A DNA stretch of 64,000 bases. Source: Streptomyces sp. NBC_01241. GTDB taxonomy: Bacteria; Actinomycetota; Actinomycetes; Streptomycetales; Streptomycetaceae. Where the stretch lies: the NCBI RefSeq assembly GCF_041435435.1, contig NZ_CP108494.1:4622501-4686500 (forward strand), read 5' to 3'. Under the pieces are notes generated by a model. That model saw nothing but the letters and a program-made list of their open reading frames with translations, searched no databases and was not told the DNA's origin. Positions 44,748 to 52,460 of this stretch are shown here, piece by piece (position 1 is the stretch's first letter; every line of letters begins with the position of its first letter). A program made the position numbers and the translations under genes.

Positions 44748-45623
44748 TTGTCTGGGTACATGACTGATCTGCAAGGCATCGCCGCCCCGTACGCCGGGGA
44801 TAGTGCGTCGTACAGCGCCGGGCCGGTGTGGTCCCACCGGTGTACGTGGGAGGACCTGCTCATACCGGTCTCGGTGGACGCCGGTCGGGCTGGCCTGGAT
44901 GTGTCGGACGGCTGGGTGGACCGGTGGACGGCGACGTGGAAGTACGCCGGGGACGACGTGACGGGGCCGGTGCGGCATCTGGGGCAGGCGCCGGTGACGG
45001 GCCGTGCGCCGATGCGGGGGTTCACCTGGCGGCGCGACCAGCGGCACCGGCCCGGTCTGGAGCCGCTGCTGGCGACGGGGCGCCTTCACGGGTTTGAGAG
45101 CCTGGAGGAGGACCAGCTGCTGGTGGCCCTGGACTTTGCTGGTGATCTGGTCGAGGTGCTGTCGCAGCCGTTGTGCATCCGGTTCCGTACGCAGGAGAAG
45201 TGGCGCAAGCACACGCCGGACTTCTTCGCGGTCACGAAGGCGGGGGTCTGGCTGATCGACGTGCGGCCCAGGAAGCTCATCGAGCCGGAAGATTTTGAGA
45301 GCTTCGCTGCGGCTGCCGAGGTGGCGTTGATCTGTGGGTGGCACTACGTGGTGGCGGCCGAGTGGCGTCCTCATGTGAAGTCCACGCTCAGCGCGATGTA
45401 TGCACGTCGCCGGCCGCTCCTTGACGTGCTCGGTGTCCAGCCTGGCCTGCTTGCCCATGCCCAAGCGGGACTGCCGTTCGGGGAGTTGGCCCTGACGGAG
45501 ACGTACTGGCCGGTGGCCCGCGCTCACCTGCTGCACCTGTTGTGGCACCGCCGCCTCGGTGTCGATCTCTCTCAGCCGCTGACGGACAGCTCACGAGTGG
45601 TGCTGGCGGGAGGTGCTTCGTGA
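44748..45623 (+). CDS. tnsA: TnsA-like transposon endonuclease
   Basis: About 291 residues. TnsA cuts the 5' ends of the transposon and works in a heteromeric complex with TnsB. The restriction-endonuclease-like core is visible: Glu in FESLEEDQLLVALDF, Asp in WRKHTPDFFAV, and the strand GVWLIDVRPRKL where the catalytic Gln/Lys-type residue lies. The C-terminal region (about 200-291) is a helical, probably TnsC-contacting part. TTG 44748 is preferred because GAAGGGGG lies 6 bp upstream; ATG 44760 is the alternative. The stop overlaps the next GTG (GTGA). Residues look intact. Confidence 0.85.
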   Translation: MSGYMTDLQGIAAPYAGDSASYSAGPVWSHRCTWEDLLIPVSVDAGRAGLDVSDGWVDRWTATWKYAGDDVTGPVRHLGQAPVTGRAPMRGFTWRRDQRHRPGLEPLLATGRLHGFESLEEDQLLVALDFAGDLVEVLSQPLCIRFRTQEKWRKHTPDFFAVTKAGVWLIDVRPRKLIEPEDFESFAAAAEVALICGWHYVVAAEWRPHVKSTLSAMYARRRPLLDVLGVQPGLLAHAQAGLPFGELALTETYWPVARAHLLHLLWHRRLGVDLSQPLTDSSRVVLAGGAS

Positions 45624-45850
45624 ACGCGTTGGCCGCGCTGGACCTTTCACCCGGAGCCGGCATCGTGCTGGATGACGTGGAGTGGCGGGTCGAGCGGCAG
45701 GAACCGCATCTGGGCCGGGTGCAGCTGGTGCGGCCGGACGGTGGCAGGCAGCGGGTGACCTTCCGCTTCCTGGTCAACCATCCGAGGTGCCGTCCGTCGT
45801 CGCGCACGGCCGCGGAGGGGGGCAACCGAGGGCGTCAGCCGGCTACGTGA
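45620..45850 (+). CDS. 76-aa protein between tnsA and tnsB (separate gene or tnsB N-terminus)
   Basis: GTG 45620 to TGA 45850. The first 60 residues look like a small beta-rich domain (GAGIVLDDVEWRVERQEPHL, GRVQLVRPDGG, RVTFRFLVNHPRCRPS), the kind of DNA-binding N-terminal domain found in TnsB-like transposases. Both junctions are GTGA overlaps. The frame contains GA G GGG GGC at 45816-45823, a canonical -1 slippery heptamer; slipping there would fuse it to tnsB. So it may be a coupled separate gene, a programmed frameshift product, or the result of a frameshift mutation. Confidence 0.7.
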   Translation: MNALAALDLSPGAGIVLDDVEWRVERQEPHLGRVQLVRPDGGRQRVTFRFLVNHPRCRPSSRTAAEGGNRGRQPAT

Positions 45851-47808
45851 GTGACGTCAAACCGGAGAAACGCCCGCAGGTGGAACAGCGTTTCGAGCAC
45901 CTCATGGAGGTGAAGTGCGGCTACCGCAGCGGCGATCCGATGCGGCCCGCGCCGGGTGAACCGCGACCCGAGTACGACCCGGACCGCACGACGCTGACCG
46001 CGCGCCGGGCGGCGAAGGCCGCTGAACTGGCGGCCCTGCGCCCCCAGGAGGCCAAGCTGCTGCTGGGCGTTGCTCACGTCGGGGTGCGCACGCTGGAGCG
46101 GTGGGAACGCCGGCGCAGGAAGTACGGGATGGTCGGCTGCGCCGATCACCGCTGGCTGCGGGAGAGCGGGGGCCATCCGAGCGTCGGTGAGGGGGTCCGT
46201 GAGGCGATCCTGGCGGTCAGGGAGGAGACGCGCCACCACCGCTCCAGGGTGAGTGGACGCACCCGGGAGAACGTGATCCACCGCTACCTCCGGGAGACTT
46301 TCCCGGAGGAGGAGATCGAGATCCCGAGTTACCACACACTGCTTCGGATCTGGAAGGAGTGGTTCGGGCCGGGCGGGGCCCGGCCGCGCTACGACCGGTC
46401 GGCCGAACTGCCCACCAAGAACGGGCATGTGGTGGTGACCCGGCCCGGACAGGTCGTCGCCCTGGACACCACGATTTTGCCGGTGATGGTCCGCGAGAAC
46501 GTCTTCGGCGACCCGGTGACCGTTCACCTGACCCTGGCCTTGGATGTCTATACCCATTCGATCTGTGCATTCCGGCTCACGCTCGTGTCCGACTCCTCGG
46601 TGGACGTGGCGATGGTGTTGCGGGACGTCATGCTGCCGCTGCCGATGCGGTCGGAATGGGACGACGAGATGGAGTGGCCCTATCCGGGCCTGCCGGCCGC
46701 AGTGGTCGCGGAGTTCGCCGGGCACAAAGTGGCTGCCCTGCCGTTCTTCACCCCGGAGACGGTCACCTCCGACCACGGCTCCGTCTATCGCAACCACCAT
46801 CTCGTGGATGTCCAGGAGGCGATGGGCTGCCGAATTCTGCCGGCCCGCGTCTTGCGCCCTACTGACAAGCAGGCGGTGGAACGTGTGTTCGGCAGTGCTC
46901 GTTCGCTGCTGTTCGAGAAGCTGGCCGGTTACACGGGGATCGACGTTGCCGATCGCGGCGCCGACCCGGAGGGCGACGCGGTGCTGACCTTGAGCGAGAT
47001 GGAGCACTTGGTTGCGACCTGGGTCGTGAAGGTGTGGCAGAACCGCAGGCTGGGGGAGTTCGCACCCTGCTGGGACCCGGGCGGCGACCACAGCCCCAAC
47101 AGCCTGTTCGCGGCCTCCTTCGCTCAGGAGGGCTTCGCGATGGACATTCCGTCGCCGGAGACGTACTACCGCTTCCTGCCCGAGCACCACGTGAAGCGCA
47201 TCTACCGGCGGGGCGTGAAGATCAAGGGACTTTGGTACGACGCCGAGATCCTGCGCGACCCCGACCGGCACTCCACGCGGGGCGGCCGGTACAAGCAGCA
47301 GTGGGTCATCCACCGCGAACCCCGTGACCGGCGCGTGGTGTTCTTCCAAGATCCCGAATCGCACGAGTGGCACACCCTGCGCTGGACGGGCCTGCCGTCC
47401 GAAGACGACGTTCCCGCCTTCGGTGACGCCCGCGTGGAAGAGCTCCTGACACGGGTGCGCCAGGCCGGTCTGAAGCCGCGCTCTGATACCGATCTCCTCC
47501 CAGTCCTCCTGGAGATGATCGGAGCCGTCGATCCCGTTGAGGGCTGGCCGTCGCAGATGACCAAGTCCCAGCGGATCCAGCACGCTCGGGAGATCACACA
47601 GGCTCGGGCAGCGGCCGCTGATCGTCCGCAGGTTCCGAAGCAGCCGGGCGAGGAAGCACACGTGGCGGCCGTTGGTACGCCAGCCTCGCCCTCCAGAGGC
47701 GCATCGATTGCCAGCTGTCCGACAACGAGCCCGATGAGACCGCGAGTTGCGGGGAACTCGTTCCGGTTGCTCAGTACTTCATGGACCTGCGTGCCGTCAC
47801 CGCGCTGA
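45847..47808 (+). CDS. tnsB: TnsB-like DDE transposase, 3' end altered by deletion
   Basis: 653 codons from GTG 45847. Helix-turn-helix regions (LLLGVAHVGVRTLERWERRRR and NVIHRYLRETFPEEEIEIPS) precede an integrase core with Asp in QVVALDTTILPV (about 207), Asp in VTSDHGSVYRN (about 307) and Glu in KQAVERVFGS, an exact D-x35-E spacing. A Mu-type beta-barrel follows (IKGLWYDAEIL ... VVFFQDPESHEWHTL). The true protein should end soon after VPKQPGEEA; from about 47660 the frame runs out-of-phase through a tniQ fragment, adding about 45 foreign residues. Catalysis should be unaffected, but contact with TnsC may be lost. Confidence 0.85.
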   Translation: MSDVKPEKRPQVEQRFEHLMEVKCGYRSGDPMRPAPGEPRPEYDPDRTTLTARRAAKAAELAALRPQEAKLLLGVAHVGVRTLERWERRRRKYGMVGCADHRWLRESGGHPSVGEGVREAILAVREETRHHRSRVSGRTRENVIHRYLRETFPEEEIEIPSYHTLLRIWKEWFGPGGARPRYDRSAELPTKNGHVVVTRPGQVVALDTTILPVMVRENVFGDPVTVHLTLALDVYTHSICAFRLTLVSDSSVDVAMVLRDVMLPLPMRSEWDDEMEWPYPGLPAAVVAEFAGHKVAALPFFTPETVTSDHGSVYRNHHLVDVQEAMGCRILPARVLRPTDKQAVERVFGSARSLLFEKLAGYTGIDVADRGADPEGDAVLTLSEMEHLVATWVVKVWQNRRLGEFAPCWDPGGDHSPNSLFAASFAQEGFAMDIPSPETYYRFLPEHHVKRIYRRGVKIKGLWYDAEILRDPDRHSTRGGRYKQQWVIHREPRDRRVVFFQDPESHEWHTLRWTGLPSEDDVPAFGDARVEELLTRVRQAGLKPRSDTDLLPVLLEMIGAVDPVEGWPSQMTKSQRIQHAREITQARAAAADRPQVPKQPGEEAHVAAVGTPASPSRGASIASCPTTSPMRPRVAGNSFRLLSTSWTCVPSPR

Positions 47809-48218
47809 TCTTCATCTCCTGGCCCCAGGCGCGTCCTCTGGCGATCACCGAGACCCTGGCGAGGGCGGTCGGCGGTGAAGCCAAACGCCGTCGGCTACGC
47901 GTCTGGGACCAGCGAAAACGGGTGAAACATGGGCCCATTGGTGACTTCTTCCATGAGCCTCCCTCGCGGCCGCTGGCCGTCGGGGCCGTTCTGGGGATCG
48001 CTGAACGCTTGTTGAGCGCCGCCGACGGTTCCGGGGACCGATCGGCTCTCACGGAGATCTATCAACGGTCGGCACAGATACACCCTGGCGTCAGCGCGAG
48101 AATTGGAAAGGCGCCCGGAATCTCGCCGGGCCTGCGCCGTTCCTTCGGCCCCCTGTCACCTCGCGCTGCCGTCGACCTCCCCCACCGCCCTCCGCAGGCA
48201 GCAGGAGCCGAGAAGTGA
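47661..48218 (+). pseudogene. tniQ paralogue, 3' third only
   Basis: In the third frame the sequence reads RWYASLALQRRIDCQLSD, then VPVAQYFMDLRAVTALIF and FFHEPPSRPLAVGAVLGIAE. This aligns segment by segment with the C-terminal third of the next gene (SPVPVAHYFADLRATVAMIF, DSLATGAVLDIASQLL). The zinc-binding N-terminal two thirds are missing, deleted together with tnsC. Its TGA (48216-48218) overlaps the next gene's GTG, showing it was the upstream member of a coupled pair of TniQ proteins. Confidence 0.75.
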
Positions 48219-49414
48219 ACCACAAGCGGCCGCTGCCCCGCAGCCTTGATCCCCTGGCCGACGAGACCCTCACCGGATTCGTCCTGCGACTCGCCCACCG
48301 ACTGGGCACGACACCCGGCGAGATCGCCGTCCGCACTGGCCTGGCACCTCAAGGCCGACCGGGCCTGCCCACCCGTCTGCCTCTCGGCTTCCTGCACCAC
48401 CTCAGCGGGGGACACCTCACCGACTTCGCGCACACGACCCACCTCACTCCTGGCGAAGTCGAAGGATTGCTCCTCGCCCCGCTCGGGAAGCGATACGGAC
48501 CGTTGAACTCCGCGCTTACCCCACGGAGCACACCAGGGCGGATGATCTACGACAACCCATGGATCCTGACCCGCTCCACCCGCTACTGCCCGCTCTGCCT
48601 CGCAGGCGACGGAGACTCTATTCAGGCACTTCACGGCGGTGCCTGGAAGCGGATCTGGCGCCTCCCCGTGGCGTTTCTCTGCCTGCGGCATCGACGCCTC
48701 CTTCAGCGCGAATGCCCCGGATGCAAAACGCCCGCCCAGTCCGTCCGAACGGCAAGCGCCATCGCGCGCCTGACCGACGACACACTCCACCCAACACAGT
48801 GCCGCTTCACCCCGCGACCGGTACCACTGCAACAGCCCGAAACAGCCTGCGCAGCCGACCTCACCCGGCCTGATCCACACCCCGCCCCCGACACAGCCAC
48901 CATGAGCGTGCTCCTACGAGTCCAGCAGCAGCTCATGGACCTGCTCACCGCAAGCGGCCCCCCAACAGCGATGAGCGCCGGCTCACCGGTCCCCGTCGCC
49001 CACTACTTCGCCGACCTGCGAGCCACAGTCGCCATGATCTTCCGGACCTGGCCCGCGGCCAGCGAGTACGCCAGCACGCCCCGCTTGACCGCTGCCCTCG
49101 ACGCGGAGTACACCTCTCGCGTCGCGCAGGCCGAGCCCCTGATCAACACCTCGGGCAAGAAGAAGACCTCTAAGCCCTACGCCGCGCCGCCCATGGACTC
49201 CCTGGCCACCGGCGCCGTCCTGGACATCGCCTCCCAGCTCCTTCAAGCCCCCGACCCACACGAAGCGCGACAGCGTCTGGCCCCGCTCGTCCAGCACCTT
49301 CGCGACGCCGACCGCGCGCTCAGCACCTACCTGCGACGCCCCGCATGGATCTCGCAGCCCTTGCGGGCCGCCGTCAAGGACAACTGGCCCGCCGGAGAGG
49401 AACTCGCCGCATGA
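48215..49414 (+). CDS. tniQ: TniQ/TnsD-family target-selection protein
   Basis: 399 residues from GTG 48215. The N-terminal TniQ domain shows PLPRSLDPLADETLTGFVLRLAHR, the usual opening, followed by the zinc-binding module TRYCPLCLAGDG, then AFLCLRHRRLLQRECPGC (C-x2-C, C-x2-H, C-x2-C). A helical region completes the protein. TniQ/TnsD proteins bind the target DNA and recruit TnsC-TnsB. Here the gene is intact although tnsC is missing. The target is unknown; the element sits just upstream of a conserved XRE regulator gene. Confidence 0.88.
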   Translation: MNHKRPLPRSLDPLADETLTGFVLRLAHRLGTTPGEIAVRTGLAPQGRPGLPTRLPLGFLHHLSGGHLTDFAHTTHLTPGEVEGLLLAPLGKRYGPLNSALTPRSTPGRMIYDNPWILTRSTRYCPLCLAGDGDSIQALHGGAWKRIWRLPVAFLCLRHRRLLQRECPGCKTPAQSVRTASAIARLTDDTLHPTQCRFTPRPVPLQQPETACAADLTRPDPHPAPDTATMSVLLRVQQQLMDLLTASGPPTAMSAGSPVPVAHYFADLRATVAMIFRTWPAASEYASTPRLTAALDAEYTSRVAQAEPLINTSGKKKTSKPYAAPPMDSLATGAVLDIASQLLQAPDPHEARQRLAPLVQHLRDADRALSTYLRRPAWISQPLRAAVKDNWPAGEELAA

Positions 49415-49431
49415 CCACTCGCACCCGAGCG

Positions 49432-50028
49432 TCAGCTCGGCCACGGCATCACAGTGAGCTCCGGCCACTCGTCCTTCCAGCGCACCGCCTTGGCCTCATA
49501 GACCTCCCGCGGGGCAAGCACCGGGTTGGGCCGGACCACGAGGTTGAACACGTCGGACAGCCCGTGGGGCGCATAGACGCGCCACTCACCGTCGAGCTCC
49601 AGCCGCACCCCCAGACAGAACGTCGTCGCGGCGAACGAATCGATCGCAGCCTCGGTGGAGTCGTGCGGGGGACAGGGCACGCCGAATTTCTGCTCGTACC
49701 AGAGATGGACACGGGCCTCATTACGGATCTCCACCTCGGCCGGCAGACCGGCGAACACCTCCTGCCCCGCCTTGATCACGGCATCCTCCGCCTCCCAGGA
49801 CAGATCGGTGTCGTCGAAGTAGAAGATGTCGTAGTCCTTGATGCCGCTGGTCGGGGGCCTGCCGGTGACCACGTTCCACACCGTCTGGAACAGGCACCCC
49901 GCCGTCACATACCAGCCGGGCAGCTCCAACGTCGCCGCCCTGGTCATCACGTCGGTCAGGACCTCGTTCCGGGAGAGCACGGACCGCAAGCCATCGAGCT
50001 GCTCAACGAGAGGGAGTCGACCAAACAT
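49432..50028 (-). CDS. NTP_transf_6-type nucleotidyltransferase (cargo)
   Basis: 198 residues of the nucleotidyltransferase family PF06042 (DUF925): LPGWYVTAGCLFQTVWNVVTG, then the metal-binding SGIKDYDIFYFDD (D-x-D), VEIRNEARVHLWYEQKFG and YAPHGLSDVFNLVVRPNPVLAP. The polymerase-beta-like nucleotidyltransferase core is intact. Substrates in this family are unknown. Inside the transposon it is on the opposite strand to the tns genes, with the NUDIX gene, so it is apparent cargo. Its role could be metabolic or toxin/defence-like; the sequence does not decide. Confidence 0.86.
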   Translation of the reverse strand: MFGRLPLVEQLDGLRSVLSRNEVLTDVMTRAATLELPGWYVTAGCLFQTVWNVVTGRPPTSGIKDYDIFYFDDTDLSWEAEDAVIKAGQEVFAGLPAEVEIRNEARVHLWYEQKFGVPCPPHDSTEAAIDSFAATTFCLGVRLELDGEWRVYAPHGLSDVFNLVVRPNPVLAPREVYEAKAVRWKDEWPELTVMPWPS

Positions 50029-50109
50029 CCGTACTCCCTATCACGAACATCCCCTCTCACAAGGCGCGTTGGCCGCAAGCAGGCATCCCAGCCCGAGAGG
50101 CGAGAGAGG

Positions 50110-50610
50110 TCAGGACTGCGAGGTCCGGAACGCGAGATACCGGCTGAAGGCTTCGTGGCTGTCGGGGGTGAAGCGCCACTCCAGCAAAGCCGACCGCAGC
50201 TCCGGCTCGGTCAGCCAGCCATGCCAGGCGACCTCATCGGGATCGGGGACCACGGCATCCGGCACCACGGCTTCGTGCACGCCGAGCCAGTGAGGGCTCA
50301 AGCCGCTGCGGTTGATGAACGTGAACAGCAGGCGCGGCAGCGCACGAATGCCCAGCTCTTCGGCCAGCTCCCGCGCGGCGGCCTGTTTATAGGACTCGCC
50401 GACATTTGCGGCGCCACCGACCCCGACCTCATAGAGCCCGGGGAAGCGCGATACCTGCTCCGACCGCCGGTGGACGAGGATCCGGCCACGATCATCACGA
50501 CACACCGTCACGGCGACCCGATGCAGCCAACCCTTCCGGATGGCCTCCCGACGGCTGACCACCCCCAGCACGCGATCTTGACCGTCGACACGCTCCACCA
50601 ATTCATCCAT
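50110..50610 (-). CDS. NUDIX hydrolase, IDI-like (cargo)
   Basis: 166 residues. The Nudix box is complete: GAANVGESYKQAAARELAEE followed by LGI (G-x5-E-x7-REL-x-EE-LGI). The N-terminus (ELVERVDGQDRVLGVVSRREAIRKGWLHR) is the arrangement seen in Nudix proteins related to isopentenyl-diphosphate isomerase-like YfcD. It probably hydrolyses a nucleoside diphosphate derivative. The ATG with complement at 50608-50610 is preferred over a start 30 codons upstream. It lies beside the right end of the transposon, 82 bp upstream of the nucleotidyltransferase gene on the same strand, so the two may share a transcript. Confidence 0.88.
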   Translation of the reverse strand: MDELVERVDGQDRVLGVVSRREAIRKGWLHRVAVTVCRDDRGRILVHRRSEQVSRFPGLYEVGVGGAANVGESYKQAAARELAEELGIRALPRLLFTFINRSGLSPHWLGVHEAVVPDAVVPDPDEVAWHGWLTEPELRSALLEWRFTPDSHEAFSRYLAFRTSQS

Positions 50611-50705
50611 GACGCACACCCTGGCAGAGCCCACCGACAACGCCGTTTCTCGGCGACTCGCGGAGGCTGGCCCAAAAGCATCTGCACCAGGAGGCCGCAC
50701 GCGGA

Positions 50706-50746
50706 TGACGACAGTTGTCCTGCAAATACGACACCTATCGTGCTCA
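50706..50746 (-). repeat. Right terminal repeats of the Tn7-like element
   Basis: tgacgacagttgtc (50706-50719) and acgacacctatcgtgctca (50728-50746) are inverse copies of left-end sequences. The two sites lie about one transposase-binding unit apart, as in Tn7-like right ends. Confidence 0.7.
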
Positions 50747-50778
50747 GGCTCAGAGGGCCGTGTGGGTGGTGTGGTGCA

Positions 50779-50804
50779 CTATTGCAAGCGGGTGCTTGCA
50801 ATAG
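50779..50804. promoter_or_regulatory. Perfect palindrome upstream of the XRE regulator
   Basis: ctattgcaagc (50779-50789) and gcttgcaatag (50794-50804) are perfect inverse copies around gggt, ending 27 bp before the regulator start. It is probably an autoregulatory operator overlapping the promoter; the transposon end lies 33 bp to the left. Confidence 0.6.
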
Positions 50805-50831
50805 TTAGCAGGGCGGGGGCATTATCGAGGT

Positions 50832-51302
50832 ATGGCATCACTCAACGTCGGCAATCTCGGTGAATACCTGCGCGAGCAGCGGCGCAACGCGCAGCTGTCG
50901 CTGCGGCAGCTCGCCGATGCCGCGGGGGTGTCCAATCCCTACCTCAGCCAGATCGAGCGCGGGCTGCGCAAGCCGAGCGCCGAGGTGTTGCAGCAGGTCG
51001 CCAAGGCGCTGCGGATCTCCGCCGAAACCCTCTACGTGCGGGCCGGGATTCTGGATGAGCGGGAGCGGGAGGAGCTGGAGACGCGGGCGGTGATTCTGGC
51101 CGACCCGTCCATAAACGAGCGGCAGAAGAGCGTTCTGCTGCAGATCTACGAGTCCTTTCGCAAGGAGAACGGGTTCGAGCCCGGACCGGAATCCGGCGTC
51201 GGAGCCGGATCGGAGACCGGCGGCGGGTCCGGAGCGGGTGCTGGTGCCGACGGCCCCCACAGGGCCGGCGGCAGCGATGCCGACGCGGCTTCCAAGCCTT
51301 GA
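50832..51302 (+). CDS. XRE-family DNA-binding protein
   Basis: 156 residues. An N-terminal XRE helix-turn-helix (LGEYLREQRRNAQLSLRQLADAAGVSNPYLSQIERG) is followed by a helical segment DEREREELETRAVILADPSI and NERQKSVLLQIYESFRKENG, then a Gly/Ala/Glu-rich disordered tail from about residue 115. It resembles the conserved Streptomyces regulator I remember as SCO4198. It probably binds the palindrome upstream. The next gene (HBHA-like) begins 51 bp downstream. Confidence 0.87.
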   Translation: MASLNVGNLGEYLREQRRNAQLSLRQLADAAGVSNPYLSQIERGLRKPSAEVLQQVAKALRISAETLYVRAGILDEREREELETRAVILADPSINERQKSVLLQIYESFRKENGFEPGPESGVGAGSETGGGSGAGAGADGPHRAGGSDADAASKP

Positions 51303-51353
51303 AAGTCTTCAAAACCCTCACACTGAGTCTGATGATCCGGGAGGACCACAGTC

Positions 51354-52004
51354 ATGGCCATCACCGATGACCTGCGCAAGACCCTCACCGACCCGACCCC
51401 CCTCTACTTCGCCGCCGGTACGGCCGACATCGCCGTCGAGCAGGCGCGCAAGGTTCCGGCTCTGATCGAGCAGCTGCGCGCGGAGGCGCCGGAGCGTATC
51501 GAGGCGGTACGCAACACCGACCCCAAGGCCGTGCAGGAGAAGGTCGCCTCGCAGGCCAAGGAGGCGCAGGCCACCGTGCAGGCCAAGGTCACCGAGGTGA
51601 TCGGGTCGTTCGACAGTGACCTGCGGAAGCTGGGCGAGAACGCCCAGGACCTGGCGCTGCGGGGCCTGGGCGTGGCCGCGGAGTACGCGGTGCGGGCCCG
51701 GGAGACGTACGAGAAGGTCGCCGAGCGCGGTGAGCAGACCGTGAAGAACTGGCGTGGCGAGACGGCCGACGAGATCGTCGAGATCGCCGTCGTCGTCGAG
51801 CCGCGCAAGGAGTCACGGCCGACGGGCACCGCGAAGACGCAGCCGGCCGCCAAGCCCGGTCCGGCCGCGAAGCCCGGTCCGGCCAAGGCCGCGCCCGCCC
51901 CGAAGGCCGTCCGGCCGGAGAGCAAGGCTCAGGCCGCGCCCGCCAAGAAGGAGCCCGTGCGCAAGCCCACCGCGAAGAAGACCACTCCGCCGACCGCGAA
52001 GTAG
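51354..52004 (+). CDS. HBHA-like coiled-coil protein with Lys/Ala/Pro tail
   Basis: 216 residues. Residues 1-150 are helical and apolipoprotein-like (ITDDLRKTLTDPTPLYFAAG, EQARKVPALIEQLRAEAPERI, AKEAQATVQAKVTEVIGSFD). The C-terminal 60 residues are Lys/Ala/Pro repeats (KPGPAAKPGPAKAAPAPK). This matches the heparin-binding hemagglutinin layout of mycobacteria, where the basic tail binds polyanions. In Streptomyces the role is unknown; it may bind membranes, storage lipid or DNA. No signal peptide. Confidence 0.82.
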   Translation: MAITDDLRKTLTDPTPLYFAAGTADIAVEQARKVPALIEQLRAEAPERIEAVRNTDPKAVQEKVASQAKEAQATVQAKVTEVIGSFDSDLRKLGENAQDLALRGLGVAAEYAVRARETYEKVAERGEQTVKNWRGETADEIVEIAVVVEPRKESRPTGTAKTQPAAKPGPAAKPGPAKAAPAPKAVRPESKAQAAPAKKEPVRKPTAKKTTPPTAK

Positions 52005-52127
52005 GACCTCGACGCCCCGGCCGGACGGTGTACCGGGGCACGGGATGGGCACCTTTCGGGGTGCCCGGCTCGTTGTCCCGGTACCTTGGCCGCGAGGCGC
52101 TCATCCACTTATTAGGCGGTGCACACC

Positions 52128-52460
52128 ATGTTGCTCACAGGATTCAGCACACTCGTCTGGCTGCTCTACATGGGCATGCTCGTCCTGGCCGTGGTCGCGC
52201 TGATCATGGCTGCCACGGCCCGTGAGGACGCCTACCGGGCCGCGGACAAGCAGAAGAAGTCCTTCTGGCTGATCATCCTCGGCATCACCGTAGCCGTGAA
52301 TCTCTTCGTCCCGATGCTGTTCCTGCAGCTTGCCGGAGCCGTCGCGTCCATCGTCTTCCTGGTGGACGTGCGACCCGCGTTGCAGGCGGTCTCGGGCGGT
52401 GGCCGGCGCGGTGGCTCCAGCAGCGACGGGCCGTACGGTCCCTACAACGGCGGGCGTTGA
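52128..52460 (+). CDS. DUF2516 membrane protein
   Basis: 110 residues with three hydrophobic segments (STLVWLLYMGMLVLAVVALIMA; SFWLIILGITVAVNLFVPMLF; LQLAGAVASIVFLVDVRPAL), the DUF2516 pattern, and a Gly/Ser-rich tail. ATG 52128 follows AGGCGG by 8 bp; GTG 52119 would add three residues. Function unknown. Its end overlaps the end of the convergent phosphatase gene by 19 bp. Confidence 0.85.
   Translation: MLLTGFSTLVWLLYMGMLVLAVVALIMAATAREDAYRAADKQKKSFWLIILGITVAVNLFVPMLFLQLAGAVASIVFLVDVRPALQAVSGGGRRGGSSSDGPYGPYNGGR

Larger units (their letters stand above)
44636..50746. mobile_element. Tn7-like transposon, internally deleted (tnsC absent)
   Basis: About 6.1 kb bounded by imperfect inverted repeats. 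It carries tnsA, a 76-aa gene, tnsB, the 3' end of one tniQ, a full tniQ, and two minus-strand cargo genes. An ATPase regulator (tnsC/tniB) is expected between tnsB and tniQ but is missing: the tnsB frame runs directly into a tniQ C-terminus near 47660. The exact termini are uncertain; TGT...ACA ends at 44594 and 50733 are an alternative. No target-site duplication was found with either choice. Confidence 0.75.

Noticed and set aside
44636..50746. A CRISPR-associated (CAST-type) Tn7-like system
   Set aside because: No CRISPR repeats, Cas12k or Cascade genes are present anywhere in the window.
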